Positions 1-6,147 of a DNA stretch of 11,535 bases are shown here, in pieces (the first letter of the stretch is position 1; each line of letters starts with the position of its first letter). The DNA lies in NCBI GenBank assembly GCA_021800315.1, contig JAJYZD010000106.1, forward strand, positions 1 to 11,535, read 5' to 3'. Both the position numbers and the translations under genes were made by a program. The notes beneath the pieces are model-generated. The model had not been told where the DNA came from and made no database searches. It was given only the letters and a program-made list of their open reading frames with translations. Source of the DNA: Bacillota bacterium. Lineage in GTDB: Bacteria; Bacillota; Desulfotomaculia; Desulfotomaculales; JAJYZD01.

Positions 1-108
1 ATGGTAGGTGTAATGGATGCCAACGGTAAGCGGATAAGTCAATTTACCCCGTCTAAAGTTCGTCTTCTGGCCCGTTCTGGGAATGTTCTTTCGCAACGAC
101 TGCAGTAG
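1..108 (+). pseudogene. Possible IscB-type PLMP N-terminal fragment
   Basis: An open frame runs from the first base to a TAG at 106-108 and reads MVGVMDANGKR at its start, then TPSKVRLLARSG. The spacing of V-x-D-x-NGKR, PSK-x-R-x-L and SG resembles the short N-terminal PLMP domain of IscB-family proteins (V-D-x-NGKxLMP, P-x-x-AR-x-LL-x-x-GKA). The LMP core itself is not conserved, and nothing of the RuvC or HNH parts follows. The frame ends inside the folded RNA block that starts near 85. It could be the truncated start of an IscB-like gene interrupted by the RNA element, the 3' end of an unrelated gene entering from the left, or chance. The window begins exactly at the ATG, so upstream context is missing. 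Confidence 0.25.
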
Positions 109-320
109 TCGAGTAGTTTTGCGCGCCACATCCTCCCCATGTCTGAAGCCAGGGGATTCCGGCGCGATTCCTTTGTTGAAGCGGAGCAGCGGATCACCCG
201 CCATAGCTGGGGAGGGCATGCACCAACCGCCACCCGCGGAACGCCGACGGTCCCCCAAAAGCCCCGCGCTTTTTACCGGTGGCCCCCGCTACGGGCGGCA
301 GGGGAAACGGGACGGGAGTA
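85..320 (+). ncRNA. Candidate orphan HEARO / omega RNA (IscB-type guide RNA scaffold)
   Basis: The block begins near GTTC at 85. It has a perfect hairpin at 97-111 (CGACT and AGTCG), directly followed by GAGTAG. Next comes a long imperfect hairpin, with CGCGCC at 122-127 pairing GGCGCG at 161-166 and CCCC at 135-138 pairing GGGG at 152-155. Its apical part contains GAAG and its right arm reads GGGGATTCC. Further stems are AAAAGC/GCTTTT (257-273, 5-base loop) and CCCG/CGGG (285-295). From memory, the order TCGAGTAG, ATCC, GAAG, GGGATTCC, GG matches the conserved core of HEARO RNAs, which are the omega RNAs of IscB nucleases. In that family the guide lies just 5' of the scaffold and iscB follows 3'. 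No RuvC/HNH gene follows here. The 3' end is a guess. Bases 321-424 show no other recognisable element. Confidence 0.6.
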
Positions 321-425
321 GAATCAATCAGTTAACGGCCAAGGAAAAATCACTCGGGGGAGGGGTTAGCGGAATTTGCATCCGGTGGTCGTTGGCCCCG
401 GCGTTGGGCTGAATTACTAAAACAT

Positions 426-431
426 AGGAGG
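426..431 (+). promoter_or_regulatory. Shine-Dalgarno of ferredoxin gene
   Basis: A perfect AGGAGG lies eight bases before the TTG at 440. It fixes that TTG as the start; the in-frame ATG at 458 would be 26 bases away. Confidence 0.85.
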
Positions 432-439
432 GGTTAGTT

Positions 440-616
440 TTGCCGCCGAAAGTTGACATGGACAAGTGCACCGGTTGTGGAACCTGTGCCGACGTGTGCC
501 CGAACGAAGTGTTTGAAGTGGACGACAAGTCCCAGGTTGTTCGCCCTGACGATTGCAGCAGTTGCGAACAATGTGTCAGCGAGTGCCCGGAAGAAGCAAT
601 TACCCTGGAAGACTGA
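440..616 (+). CDS. 2[4Fe-4S] ferredoxin, 58 aa
   Basis: This small soluble electron carrier is of the clostridial type: two [4Fe-4S] clusters shuttle low-potential electrons between cytoplasmic oxidoreductases. The 58-residue protein has two classic C-x2-C-x2-C-x3-C-P motifs, with cysteines at 10, 13, 16, 20 and at 39, 42, 45, 49, each followed by proline. Each second half supplies one ligand to the other cluster in this family. The protein is acidic (many D and E), as usual for such ferredoxins. The start is TTG, chosen because AGGAGG lies eight bases upstream; the first cysteine motif then sits nine residues in, the normal position. The gene stands alone, with the candidate omega RNA upstream and a hairpin-T-rich end downstream at 707-743, so it is probably monocistronic. 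Its specific redox partner cannot be read from the context. Confidence 0.93.
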   Translation: MPPKVDMDKCTGCGTCADVCPNEVFEVDDKSQVVRPDDCSSCEQCVSECPEEAITLED

Positions 617-663
617 TTGCCGGCTGACGGCGTGCCCGAAGCGGGATGCCTGCCGCCGTGGTC

Positions 664-687
664 CCGGACCGAGGCCGGCGGGTCCGG
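664..687. repeat. Perfect 7-bp inverted repeat (hairpin)
   Basis: CCGGACC at 664-670 pairs with GGTCCGG at 681-687 across a 10-base loop. It lies in the 210-base spacer between the ferredoxin and the transporter. No T-tract follows, so it is either an RNA 3'-end stabiliser or a protein-binding site; the sequence does not say which. Confidence 0.4.
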
Positions 688-706
688 TTAATGTTGCGCA
701 TTTTCG

Positions 707-743
707 GGCCGGGGAGGTTTTACCAGCCCGGCCTGCTTCTTTT
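707..743 (+). terminator. Likely intrinsic terminator after ferredoxin
   Basis: GGCCGGG at 707-713 pairs perfectly with CCCGGCC at 727-733, followed by a pyrimidine-rich tail ending in TTTT at 740-743. The T run is interrupted, so strength is uncertain. It sits 90 bases after the ferredoxin stop and separates that gene from the transporter. Confidence 0.5.
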
Positions 744-826
744 CACCGTTCCCACCCTGCGCGGAGGTCCGTAGACCCCGGAACACGGGGCGACCACCGG
801 GAGCCTGGGCAAGAAATTCGCGGGGG

Positions 827-2053
827 ATGAACGCAATCCAAAGATTCACCTTTTTTCAGGAATACGGCCTGCTCGCGGCGGTGATTCTGGAACTGGTCTT
901 CGTCGATCTGGGCAGCGGCCTGACCACACCGGTCCTGCCTCTTTTCGCCGGCTCGCTCGGGGCGGGTATCGCCCTTACCGGGATCATCGTGGGCGCGATC
1001 GGCGTCAGCCGCACCCTGACCGATGTGCCGGCTGGTTACCTGGCCACCATGGTCAACCGGCGCCTGCTCCTGAGCCTGTCGCCCCTTCTGGTCGGCCTGG
1101 CGGCCGTCCTGGCCGCCATCGCCCCTGGCTACTGGCTTTTGATTCCCGCGCGCCTTTTGGAAGGAGCCGGTATGGCGCTGGTGAACACCGTGGCCATGAT
1201 AACCCTGGCTGACAGCGTGGCCGGAAAAGGCGACCGGGGCCGGATCATGAGCCTGTACCAGGCGGTCCGCAGGGGCGGGAACGGCCTGGGACCGCTGCTG
1301 GGCGGCCTGGTAGCGGATGCCCTGGGCTATCGGGCGGTCTACGTCGTTTACGCCGCCCTGGCGCTGGCATCGTTTGCGTGGGCCTGGTTGGGGATCCCGC
1401 GCTCTTATACGGGGCGACACCAGGACCGCGCTCCCGGGGAGGAAAAGGCGGACGACCGGAGGAGGCGCTTTCTCCGCCATCCCGGGTTCATCGTGGTCTG
1501 CCTGGTAGCTTTCGTGTTCTTTTTCGGACGGATAGCCAGTCGGCGCCTGATCATTCCCGTCCTGGGCCGGCAGGCTCTGGGCCTCTCCGCTTCGTCCATC
1601 GGTCTGGCGTTGACCCTGGCCACGGTGTCCAACCTGCTGACCCTGTACTTCATCGGCAACCTCACCGACCGCATCGGCAGCCGGCCGGTGGTGGTCATAA
1701 GCGGGTTGTTGTCGGCCGCGGCGCTTGCGGGTTACGCCCTGAGCGACAGCTTTACCACTTTCGTGCTGGCCTCGTTGTTCTGGGGCTTCTGCTCGGGCTT
1801 CGGCGGCCCGGCCCGCAATGTCTTCCTGATGGACATAGCTCCGGAAAAGCTCTATCCGTTTTTGCTGAGCGTCTACCGTACGGTCGCCGACGTGGGTTTC
1901 ATTATGGGCCCGCTGGTCCTGGGCCTGGTGAGCCAGTCGGCCGGATTCCGCTGGGCCCTGTACGCAGCGGCGGGCCTGTTCGTCGCAGTGACGGCGGCGT
2001 TTTACGCCGTTGCCGGTTTCGGAGCGGCGCCCGGAATCAAAAGACAGACTTAG
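827..2053 (+). CDS. Major facilitator superfamily (MFS) transporter, 408 aa
   Basis: This is a cytoplasmic-membrane secondary transporter of the 12-helix DHA1-like efflux type. Substrate is unknown; efflux of a drug or metabolite by proton antiport is the family expectation. The sequence shows two six-helix halves joined by a charged cytoplasmic linker at about 191-218 (RAPGEEKADDRRRRF). The loop between helices 8 and 9 carries motif A as GNLTDRIGSRP (277-287). The matching loop between helices 2 and 3 is degenerate (GYLATMVNRR, 70-79) and lacks the usual aspartate, though D66 precedes it. Helix 5 has a G-rich stretch, RRGGNGLGPLLGG (148-160), like motif C of antiporters. Length is normal for the family. 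The ATG follows a G-run with only a weak SD, so the start is less certain. It is bounded by terminators on both sides and probably transcribed alone. Confidence 0.88.
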   Translation: MNAIQRFTFFQEYGLLAAVILELVFVDLGSGLTTPVLPLFAGSLGAGIALTGIIVGAIGVSRTLTDVPAGYLATMVNRRLLLSLSPLLVGLAAVLAAIAPGYWLLIPARLLEGAGMALVNTVAMITLADSVAGKGDRGRIMSLYQAVRRGGNGLGPLLGGLVADALGYRAVYVVYAALALASFAWAWLGIPRSYTGRHQDRAPGEEKADDRRRRFLRHPGFIVVCLVAFVFFFGRIASRRLIIPVLGRQALGLSASSIGLALTLATVSNLLTLYFIGNLTDRIGSRPVVVISGLLSAAALAGYALSDSFTTFVLASLFWGFCSGFGGPARNVFLMDIAPEKLYPFLLSVYRTVADVGFIMGPLVLGLVSQSAGFRWALYAAAGLFVAVTAAFYAVAGFGAAPGIKRQT

Positions 2054-2074
2054 GACGGCCGTACCTTTGGCTGG

Positions 2075-2110
2075 AAAGGCTTCATCCCGCGGGGTGGAGC
2101 CTTTTGGTTT
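2075..2110 (+). terminator. Strong intrinsic terminator after MFS gene
   Basis: A 30-base hairpin (2075-2104) forms 13 consecutive pairs including three G-T wobbles, from AAAGGC on the left to GCCTTT on the right, closing on a CGCG loop. It is followed by TTTTGGTTT. It lies 21 bases past the transporter stop. It ends the transporter transcript and insulates the peptidase gene. Confidence 0.85.
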
Positions 2111-2130
2111 CGCCCGGTCCTGTCTTGCCA

Positions 2131-2151
2131 GCATCCGGTGGTGACCGATGC
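2131..2151. repeat. Small hairpin upstream of peptidase gene
   Basis: GCATCCGGT and ACCGATGC pair with one bulged C around a GGTG loop. It lies in the 5' region of the peptidase gene, between the transporter terminator and the peptidase SD. Function is unknown; it may be an operator or a leader structure. No clear -35/-10 pair was found in 2110-2240. Confidence 0.3.
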
Positions 2152-2256
2152 GGGTCGGGGAACGTAAGATGAAGCGTACGGGGTAGCGGGGGCCGCGCGA
2201 CCCACCGGACCAGCCTTTCCGTACCCCGATACCGGCATGAGATGGAGGGATAGCCA

Positions 2257-3492
2257 ATGAATTATGCCGCACCGCGCAAAAGGGCCATCTTTGCCCCGGA
2301 AGCGTCCGGCCTCACCCCGGCCGACGTGCGCCGGGCCTACAACGTCCCCCCGGGCCTGGACGGTGCCGGCCAGACCATCGCCCTCTTGGAGTTCGGCTCC
2401 GGGTACTCCAGGGAGGACATCGACGCCTTTGCCCGCGACGAAGCCGGGTTGACGGACTATGACCTCCGGTTCGTCTCCCTGGGTGCCGTGAGCGACGGGG
2501 GGAGGGAACCGGTCGACATGGAGGCCACACTGGACGTTCAGTGGGCCCTGGCACTGGCCCCGAAAGCGCGCATCGTCGTGTACGGGGCCCCGCCCGGCGA
2601 CTCCTGCCCGGAGTTCGGCCAGAGCCTGGTCAGGGCCCTGCGGTATGTGGTCAACGACCGGGAGTTCCAGCCTTCGATAATCTCCATTTCATACGGCGAC
2701 GCGGAACAGAACTTCAAGGACGTACACCGGGCCGTGGAGAACGTGTTGGAGGAGGCCGCGGCCAGGAACATCTCCGTCTTCGCGGCCTCGGGCGACCACG
2801 GTGCTTACGGTGAGCAGTGGCTGGACGACGAGAAGATCCGCCGGGTGGATTTTCCGGCTTCCTGTCCCCACGCCATTGCCGTGGGCGGTACGTCGCTCAC
2901 CGTGGCCCCTTACCGGGAAAGCGCCTGGACGGCCAGAGGCCCCGCGGACGACGGGGCTACGGGCGGGGGGATCAGTTCCCTGTTTGACGCCCCGGACTAT
3001 CAGTCCGGCCACTTGGACCGGTGGGACACCACCAAACGGGGTGTGCCGGATGTGGCCGCGGTGGCCGATCCGGCCACCGGCTGCGTGGCGGTCTTCGGGG
3101 GGGAGCGGCGGACGGTGGGCGGCACTTCGCTTTCGGCGCCCATTTGGGCGGGCATCACCGCGCTCGTCAACCAGGCCCGGGGCAATCCCGCCGGTTTCTT
3201 CCTGCCGCGGCTGTATGCCGACCCCGCTTCCCTGCGGGATATCACCACCGGCAACAACAGCTTCAACTCGGTGCCGGGATATGCCGCCGGGCCGGGGTGG
3301 GACCCTTGCACCGGCCTGGGTACGCCGGATGTCGCCAGGTTGGTTGAGCAGTTGAGCGACCGGCCGGCCGCCCATAAGACTCCGGACACGCTCCGGAGCC
3401 CTGTTTCCGGGCATCCGCCCAACCCGGCCGTATTCCTCTTCCTGATCCCGATCCTCCTGGCGGCAGCCGTGGCGGCCGGCCGGACCCGGTGA
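2257..3492 (+). CDS. Sedolisin-family (S53) serine-carboxyl peptidase, 411 aa, no propeptide, C-terminal TM
   Basis: This endopeptidase has the subtilisin fold with a Glu-Asp-Ser active site, usually acting at acidic pH. Visible residues are E89 and D93 in DMEATLDVQ, the oxyanion-hole D180 in ASGDHG, and the nucleophile S291 in VGGTSLSAP. The calcium site near the C-terminus is also present (D328-I329, then GPGWD with D349). The N-terminus enters the catalytic domain almost at once (TPADVRRAYNV at 20-30). Family members such as kumamolisin normally carry a propeptide of roughly 180 residues, which is missing here, and there is no signal peptide. After residue 360 comes a proline-rich linker and a hydrophobic segment at about 390-407 ending GRTR, a likely membrane anchor. 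GGAGG at 2244-2248 lies eight bases before the ATG and supports this start. Substrate and cellular location are unclear. Confidence 0.88.
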   Translation: MNYAAPRKRAIFAPEASGLTPADVRRAYNVPPGLDGAGQTIALLEFGSGYSREDIDAFARDEAGLTDYDLRFVSLGAVSDGGREPVDMEATLDVQWALALAPKARIVVYGAPPGDSCPEFGQSLVRALRYVVNDREFQPSIISISYGDAEQNFKDVHRAVENVLEEAAARNISVFAASGDHGAYGEQWLDDEKIRRVDFPASCPHAIAVGGTSLTVAPYRESAWTARGPADDGATGGGISSLFDAPDYQSGHLDRWDTTKRGVPDVAAVADPATGCVAVFGGERRTVGGTSLSAPIWAGITALVNQARGNPAGFFLPRLYADPASLRDITTGNNSFNSVPGYAAGPGWDPCTGLGTPDVARLVEQLSDRPAAHKTPDTLRSPVSGHPPNPAVFLFLIPILLAAAVAAGRTR

Positions 3493-4650
3493 TCAGGCTA
3501 CCCAGTAGGTGTTGACGTACAGAACGGTAAGGAGCACGAACAAGGAGACGAACAGGACCGTCAGGTACAGTTGGGCCTTCGGGCCGCGTACTTTGGCGGC
3601 CAGAACCATGTAGAGGGGGAAGATGACCACGATGTAGCGCGGCATGCTGGTGAGGGGTTCGTTCCGGATGTAGGTGGACAGCGGCATGAGGAACGAGAGC
3701 CCGGCGTAGACGAGGTAGCTGGACCGCAGGCGCCTCAAGCCGAGCACCAGGAGCACCAGGGCGAAAAGGGTGAACAGAAGGTCGTCGAACGACGATGTCC
3801 ACCAGTAGACAAAATGGGGGTGGGCCAAGTCCTTCAGTGCCAGGAGGATGGGCAGGCCCGGAAAGGTGGTGAGGCGTCCCCAGACCTTCAGGGAGTCGGC
3901 GTGGACAAAAGCCAGGGCGTCGCCGAAGTAAATCTTCTGGTAGACCAGGAAGGCGGCGAAGATGAGCGGGATAAGACCCAGGTAGAGTACCTGCGGGTCG
4001 AGACCCTGACCGCGCTCCTTTTTCTGGGCCAGGTACTCCCACCCCAGGGCCGGCAGCAGGAGAATGCCCGGATTGCGCGTCAGGGCGGTCAGGCCGGCCA
4101 GGAGGGCGGCCGCGAGCCATTGTCCGCGGCGGGCGCACAGAAAGGCGCCCAGGGACAGGGCGAGAAAGAGGGACTCGGTGTAAACCGCGCTGAAGAAGAC
4201 TCCGGTCGGGAAGAGGGCCAGGAAGAGAGCCGCCCGGTAGGCGGTGTCATCCGGAAAGCCTTCCTCCCGCATAAGGAGCAGGAAGAGACCGATGGCGGTC
4301 AGAAAGGACAGATTGGCGATAAACAGGCCGGCCGCCGGGCCCGTGAAGTGTAATAAGGTCAACGCCCGGATCAGGAGGGGGAAGAGGGGAAAGAACACTA
4401 TGTTCAGGTGGTTGTAGCCGTGGGCGGCGATTTGGAGGTACCAGCCGGCGTCGAAGTTATGCAGGCTCCGGGTGAAGGGATCGGAAAACGTCAGAAAGAA
4501 CCGGCCGTGGAAGTTTTCCGGTAAGAGGGTGCCGCCCCAGAGGACGGCTATGCCGATGACCAGGCTGTGAACCAGGAAGAGTTCCAGGGCGACCGCGAAA
4601 AGCTTGCGGTTGGCGGTGATGCCGGGGTTACCGGTCGTCGGTTGCGTCAT
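3493..4650 (-). CDS. PIG-V-like integral membrane glycosyltransferase, 385 aa
   Basis: This polytopic membrane enzyme resembles the PIG-V/GT-C mannosyltransferase group, which transfers a sugar from a polyprenyl-phosphate donor on the outer face of the membrane. About ten hydrophobic helices are visible. The first extracytoplasmic loop carries FDAGWYLQIAAHGY (66-79), whose aspartate D67 is the expected catalytic residue, followed by FFPLFP (86-91). Other family-like motifs are FSAVYTESLF (153-162), LTRNPG (190-195) and MPRY (336-339). Bacterial members are poorly characterised, and the acceptor (protein, lipid or wall polymer) cannot be inferred. The start is supported by an AAGGA about seven bases upstream. 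It is the last gene of the polA-mutM-transglycosylase cluster, 23 bases after the transglycosylase stop. Its stop abuts the peptidase stop with no spacer. Confidence 0.8.
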   Translation of the reverse strand: MTQPTTGNPGITANRKLFAVALELFLVHSLVIGIAVLWGGTLLPENFHGRFFLTFSDPFTRSLHNFDAGWYLQIAAHGYNHLNIVFFPLFPLLIRALTLLHFTGPAAGLFIANLSFLTAIGLFLLLMREEGFPDDTAYRAALFLALFPTGVFFSAVYTESLFLALSLGAFLCARRGQWLAAALLAGLTALTRNPGILLLPALGWEYLAQKKERGQGLDPQVLYLGLIPLIFAAFLVYQKIYFGDALAFVHADSLKVWGRLTTFPGLPILLALKDLAHPHFVYWWTSSFDDLLFTLFALVLLVLGLRRLRSSYLVYAGLSFLMPLSTYIRNEPLTSMPRYIVVIFPLYMVLAAKVRGPKAQLYLTVLFVSLFVLLTVLYVNTYWVA

Positions 4651-4673
4651 GTCGTTTCCTTTTGTCGTTTTAG

Positions 4674-5264
4674 TTATCGCGCGTTGAGGTTCCGGTCGTA
4701 AAGACGCCGGTAGACGCTGTAGATAAAGAGCACCTTCCGGACGAAGAGACGGGTTTCCGGGTAGGGTATGGCGGCCAGGATCTTTAGATCACTGTCCTGG
4801 GAAGTATCCCCGGGAAACCACTCCCTGGCCTTGTGATCACCGGCGTTGTATGCCGCCAGGGCCAGCGCCGTCCGGCCGAACATCGCCTGCAGACGGGCCA
4901 GGTACCAACTGCCGATCTTGATGTTGGTCGGCGGATCGTAAAGTTCCTCCGGCGTGAATTCGGCCAGACCTATCTTGCCGGCCGCCCAGCGGCCGGTGTC
5001 CGGCATGACCTGCATCAGCCCGAGGGCCCCCCGGCGGGAGACGGCCTTCGGGCGGAAGTCGCTCTCCACCTTGATTACGGCCGCGACCAACCGGGGGTCC
5101 AGGTTGTTCTCCCCGGCGTACCGGGTGATGAAGCTGCGGTAGGCGACCGGGAACAGCAAGCGGCCGAGACCGTTGATATTCCAGGCGAAAACGGTTACGC
5201 CAAAGGTCAGGAGGACGGCTACGGTTACGATCCGCCTTGACGCTCTAGTCAAACATTTTACCAC
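4674..5264 (-). CDS. Membrane-anchored lytic transglycosylase (SLT domain), 196 aa
   Basis: This enzyme cleaves the beta-1,4 MurNAc-GlcNAc bond of peptidoglycan to form 1,6-anhydro ends. It has a short basic N-terminus, one hydrophobic segment at about 12-28 (signal anchor), and a compact SLT domain. The catalytic glutamate is E67 in KVESDF. The conserved GALGLMQVMP (79-88), a helix-forming middle, AAYNAG (137-142) and IPYPETRLFV (166-175) follow in the family order. Its length suits the minimal clostridial SLT proteins. The start is ambiguous. GTG at 5264 gives 196 residues, but the AGGTGG overlapping it is eight bases from an in-frame TTG at 5252, which would give 192 residues and looks the better-spaced start. 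It lies 36-48 bases after mutM and 23 before the glycosyltransferase, so is probably co-transcribed. Envelope remodelling together with that glycosyltransferase is an inference. Confidence 0.9.
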   Translation of the reverse strand: MVKCLTRASRRIVTVAVLLTFGVTVFAWNINGLGRLLFPVAYRSFITRYAGENNLDPRLVAAVIKVESDFRPKAVSRRGALGLMQVMPDTGRWAAGKIGLAEFTPEELYDPPTNIKIGSWYLARLQAMFGRTALALAAYNAGDHKAREWFPGDTSQDSDLKILAAIPYPETRLFVRKVLFIYSVYRRLYDRNLNAR

Positions 5265-5300
5265 CTGTCGGCGTTTTTGGGAACAGGCTGCGAAAGTCCC

Positions 5301-6143
5301 CTATTCCCCAGACCCGGAGTCCTTCTGGCAGCAGGGGCAATAGTGGGTGCTCCGGCCGCCGACCTTCTTGCGCGATATCCTGGTGCCGCAGACCGGGCAC
5401 GGCAAGCCGGTGCGGCGGTGTACCCGGAGATAGTCCTGATGCCGTCCGGCCGTTCCCGCCCCGTCAAGGTAATCCCGGAGCGTCGTGCCGTGGTGTTCGA
5501 TGCCGTCCTGGAGCACGCGCTGGATGGCCCGGTGCAGACGGGATATCTCCGCGAAAGACAGGTCTTGGGCGGGTTTCTCCGGGTGGAGCCCGGCGAGGTG
5601 CAGGGCTTCGTCCGCGTAAATGTTGCCCAGCCCGGCGATAAAGGTCTGGTCCAAAAGGAGCGGCTTTATCCTGGTGCGCCTGCGGGGCAGCTCGAGACGC
5701 AGGAATTCGCGGGTGAAACCTTCCTCGAGGGGCTCGCGCCCCAGTTTGCCCAGGGAACTGTGCTGGGTCAGGGCGGAGTTGGGCAAAAGCCAGAGGCGGC
5801 CGAATTTCCTGGTATCCATGAAATGCAGCTGGGAGTCGCCGTCAAGATCGAAGACCACGTGGGTATGTTCCGCCGGAGGCGCCTTGCCGGGGTGGTAAAT
5901 AAGGCGGCCGGTCATCCGGAAATGGATGACCAGGGTCTGACCCGCGTCCAGTTCGACGAGCAGGAACTTCCCCCGCCGCCCGAGCCTCCGGACGCGGACG
6001 TTTCTGAGCCCGTCCGCGAACTGTTCCGGGGACGGGCTGCCGATCACCCCGGGAAAGAGTACCGTGACCTCCCTGATGGTGCGGCCGGCCAGTTTCAGCT
6101 CAAGGGTGCGCTTAATCGTTTCGACCTCCGGCAACTCGGGCAA
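5301..6143 (-). CDS. mutM: Formamidopyrimidine-DNA glycosylase (Fpg/MutM), 280 aa
   Basis: This bifunctional glycosylase/AP lyase removes 8-oxoguanine and formamidopyrimidines from DNA. Taking TTG at 6143 as the start gives MPELPEVET, whose Pro2 (Schiff-base nucleophile), Glu3 and Glu6 are required by the family; a GGGGGGT run seven bases upstream serves as SD. Longer in-frame starts (to 6290) would bury Pro2 and are wrong. Further family residues are K59 (GRRGKF), M77 in HFRMTGR (74-80), R112 in DTRKFGR, N174 in GLGNIYADE, and R264 in the zinc-finger loop. The C-terminal zinc finger has C249, C252, C269 and C272 (C-x2-C-x16-C-x2-C). Length is typical. The start lies four bases after the polA stop, implying translational coupling, and polA-mutM pairing is common in Gram-positive bacteria. 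Confidence 0.97.
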   Translation of the reverse strand: MPELPEVETIKRTLELKLAGRTIREVTVLFPGVIGSPSPEQFADGLRNVRVRRLGRRGKFLLVELDAGQTLVIHFRMTGRLIYHPGKAPPAEHTHVVFDLDGDSQLHFMDTRKFGRLWLLPNSALTQHSSLGKLGREPLEEGFTREFLRLELPRRRTRIKPLLLDQTFIAGLGNIYADEALHLAGLHPEKPAQDLSFAEISRLHRAIQRVLQDGIEHHGTTLRDYLDGAGTAGRHQDYLRVHRRTGLPCPVCGTRISRKKVGGRSTHYCPCCQKDSGSGE

Positions 6144-6147
6144 TTGT

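Noticed and set aside
125..165. Right end of an IS200/IS605 TnpB element on the - strand
   Set aside because: Read leftward, the GGAATCCCC...GGGGAGGATGT hairpin looks like a TnpB 3' end, but no TnpB C-terminus (zinc ribbon) precedes it. The GAGTAG word and stem order on the + strand fit HEARO/omega RNA better. Kept only as an alternative.
394..422. Promoter for ferredoxin (TTGGCC, 17 bases, TACTAA)
   Set aside because: The -10 match is poor and the implied transcript start would fall on the SD.
743..2272. Long open frame antisense to the MFS transporter
   Set aside because: Low-complexity Q/R/G-rich translation with no motifs, caused by GC-rich codon bias opposite a real gene.
3571..4353. 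Open frame antisense to the glycosyltransferase
   Set aside because: The E/G/Q-rich translation is the usual shadow of a hydrophobic membrane protein on the other strand.
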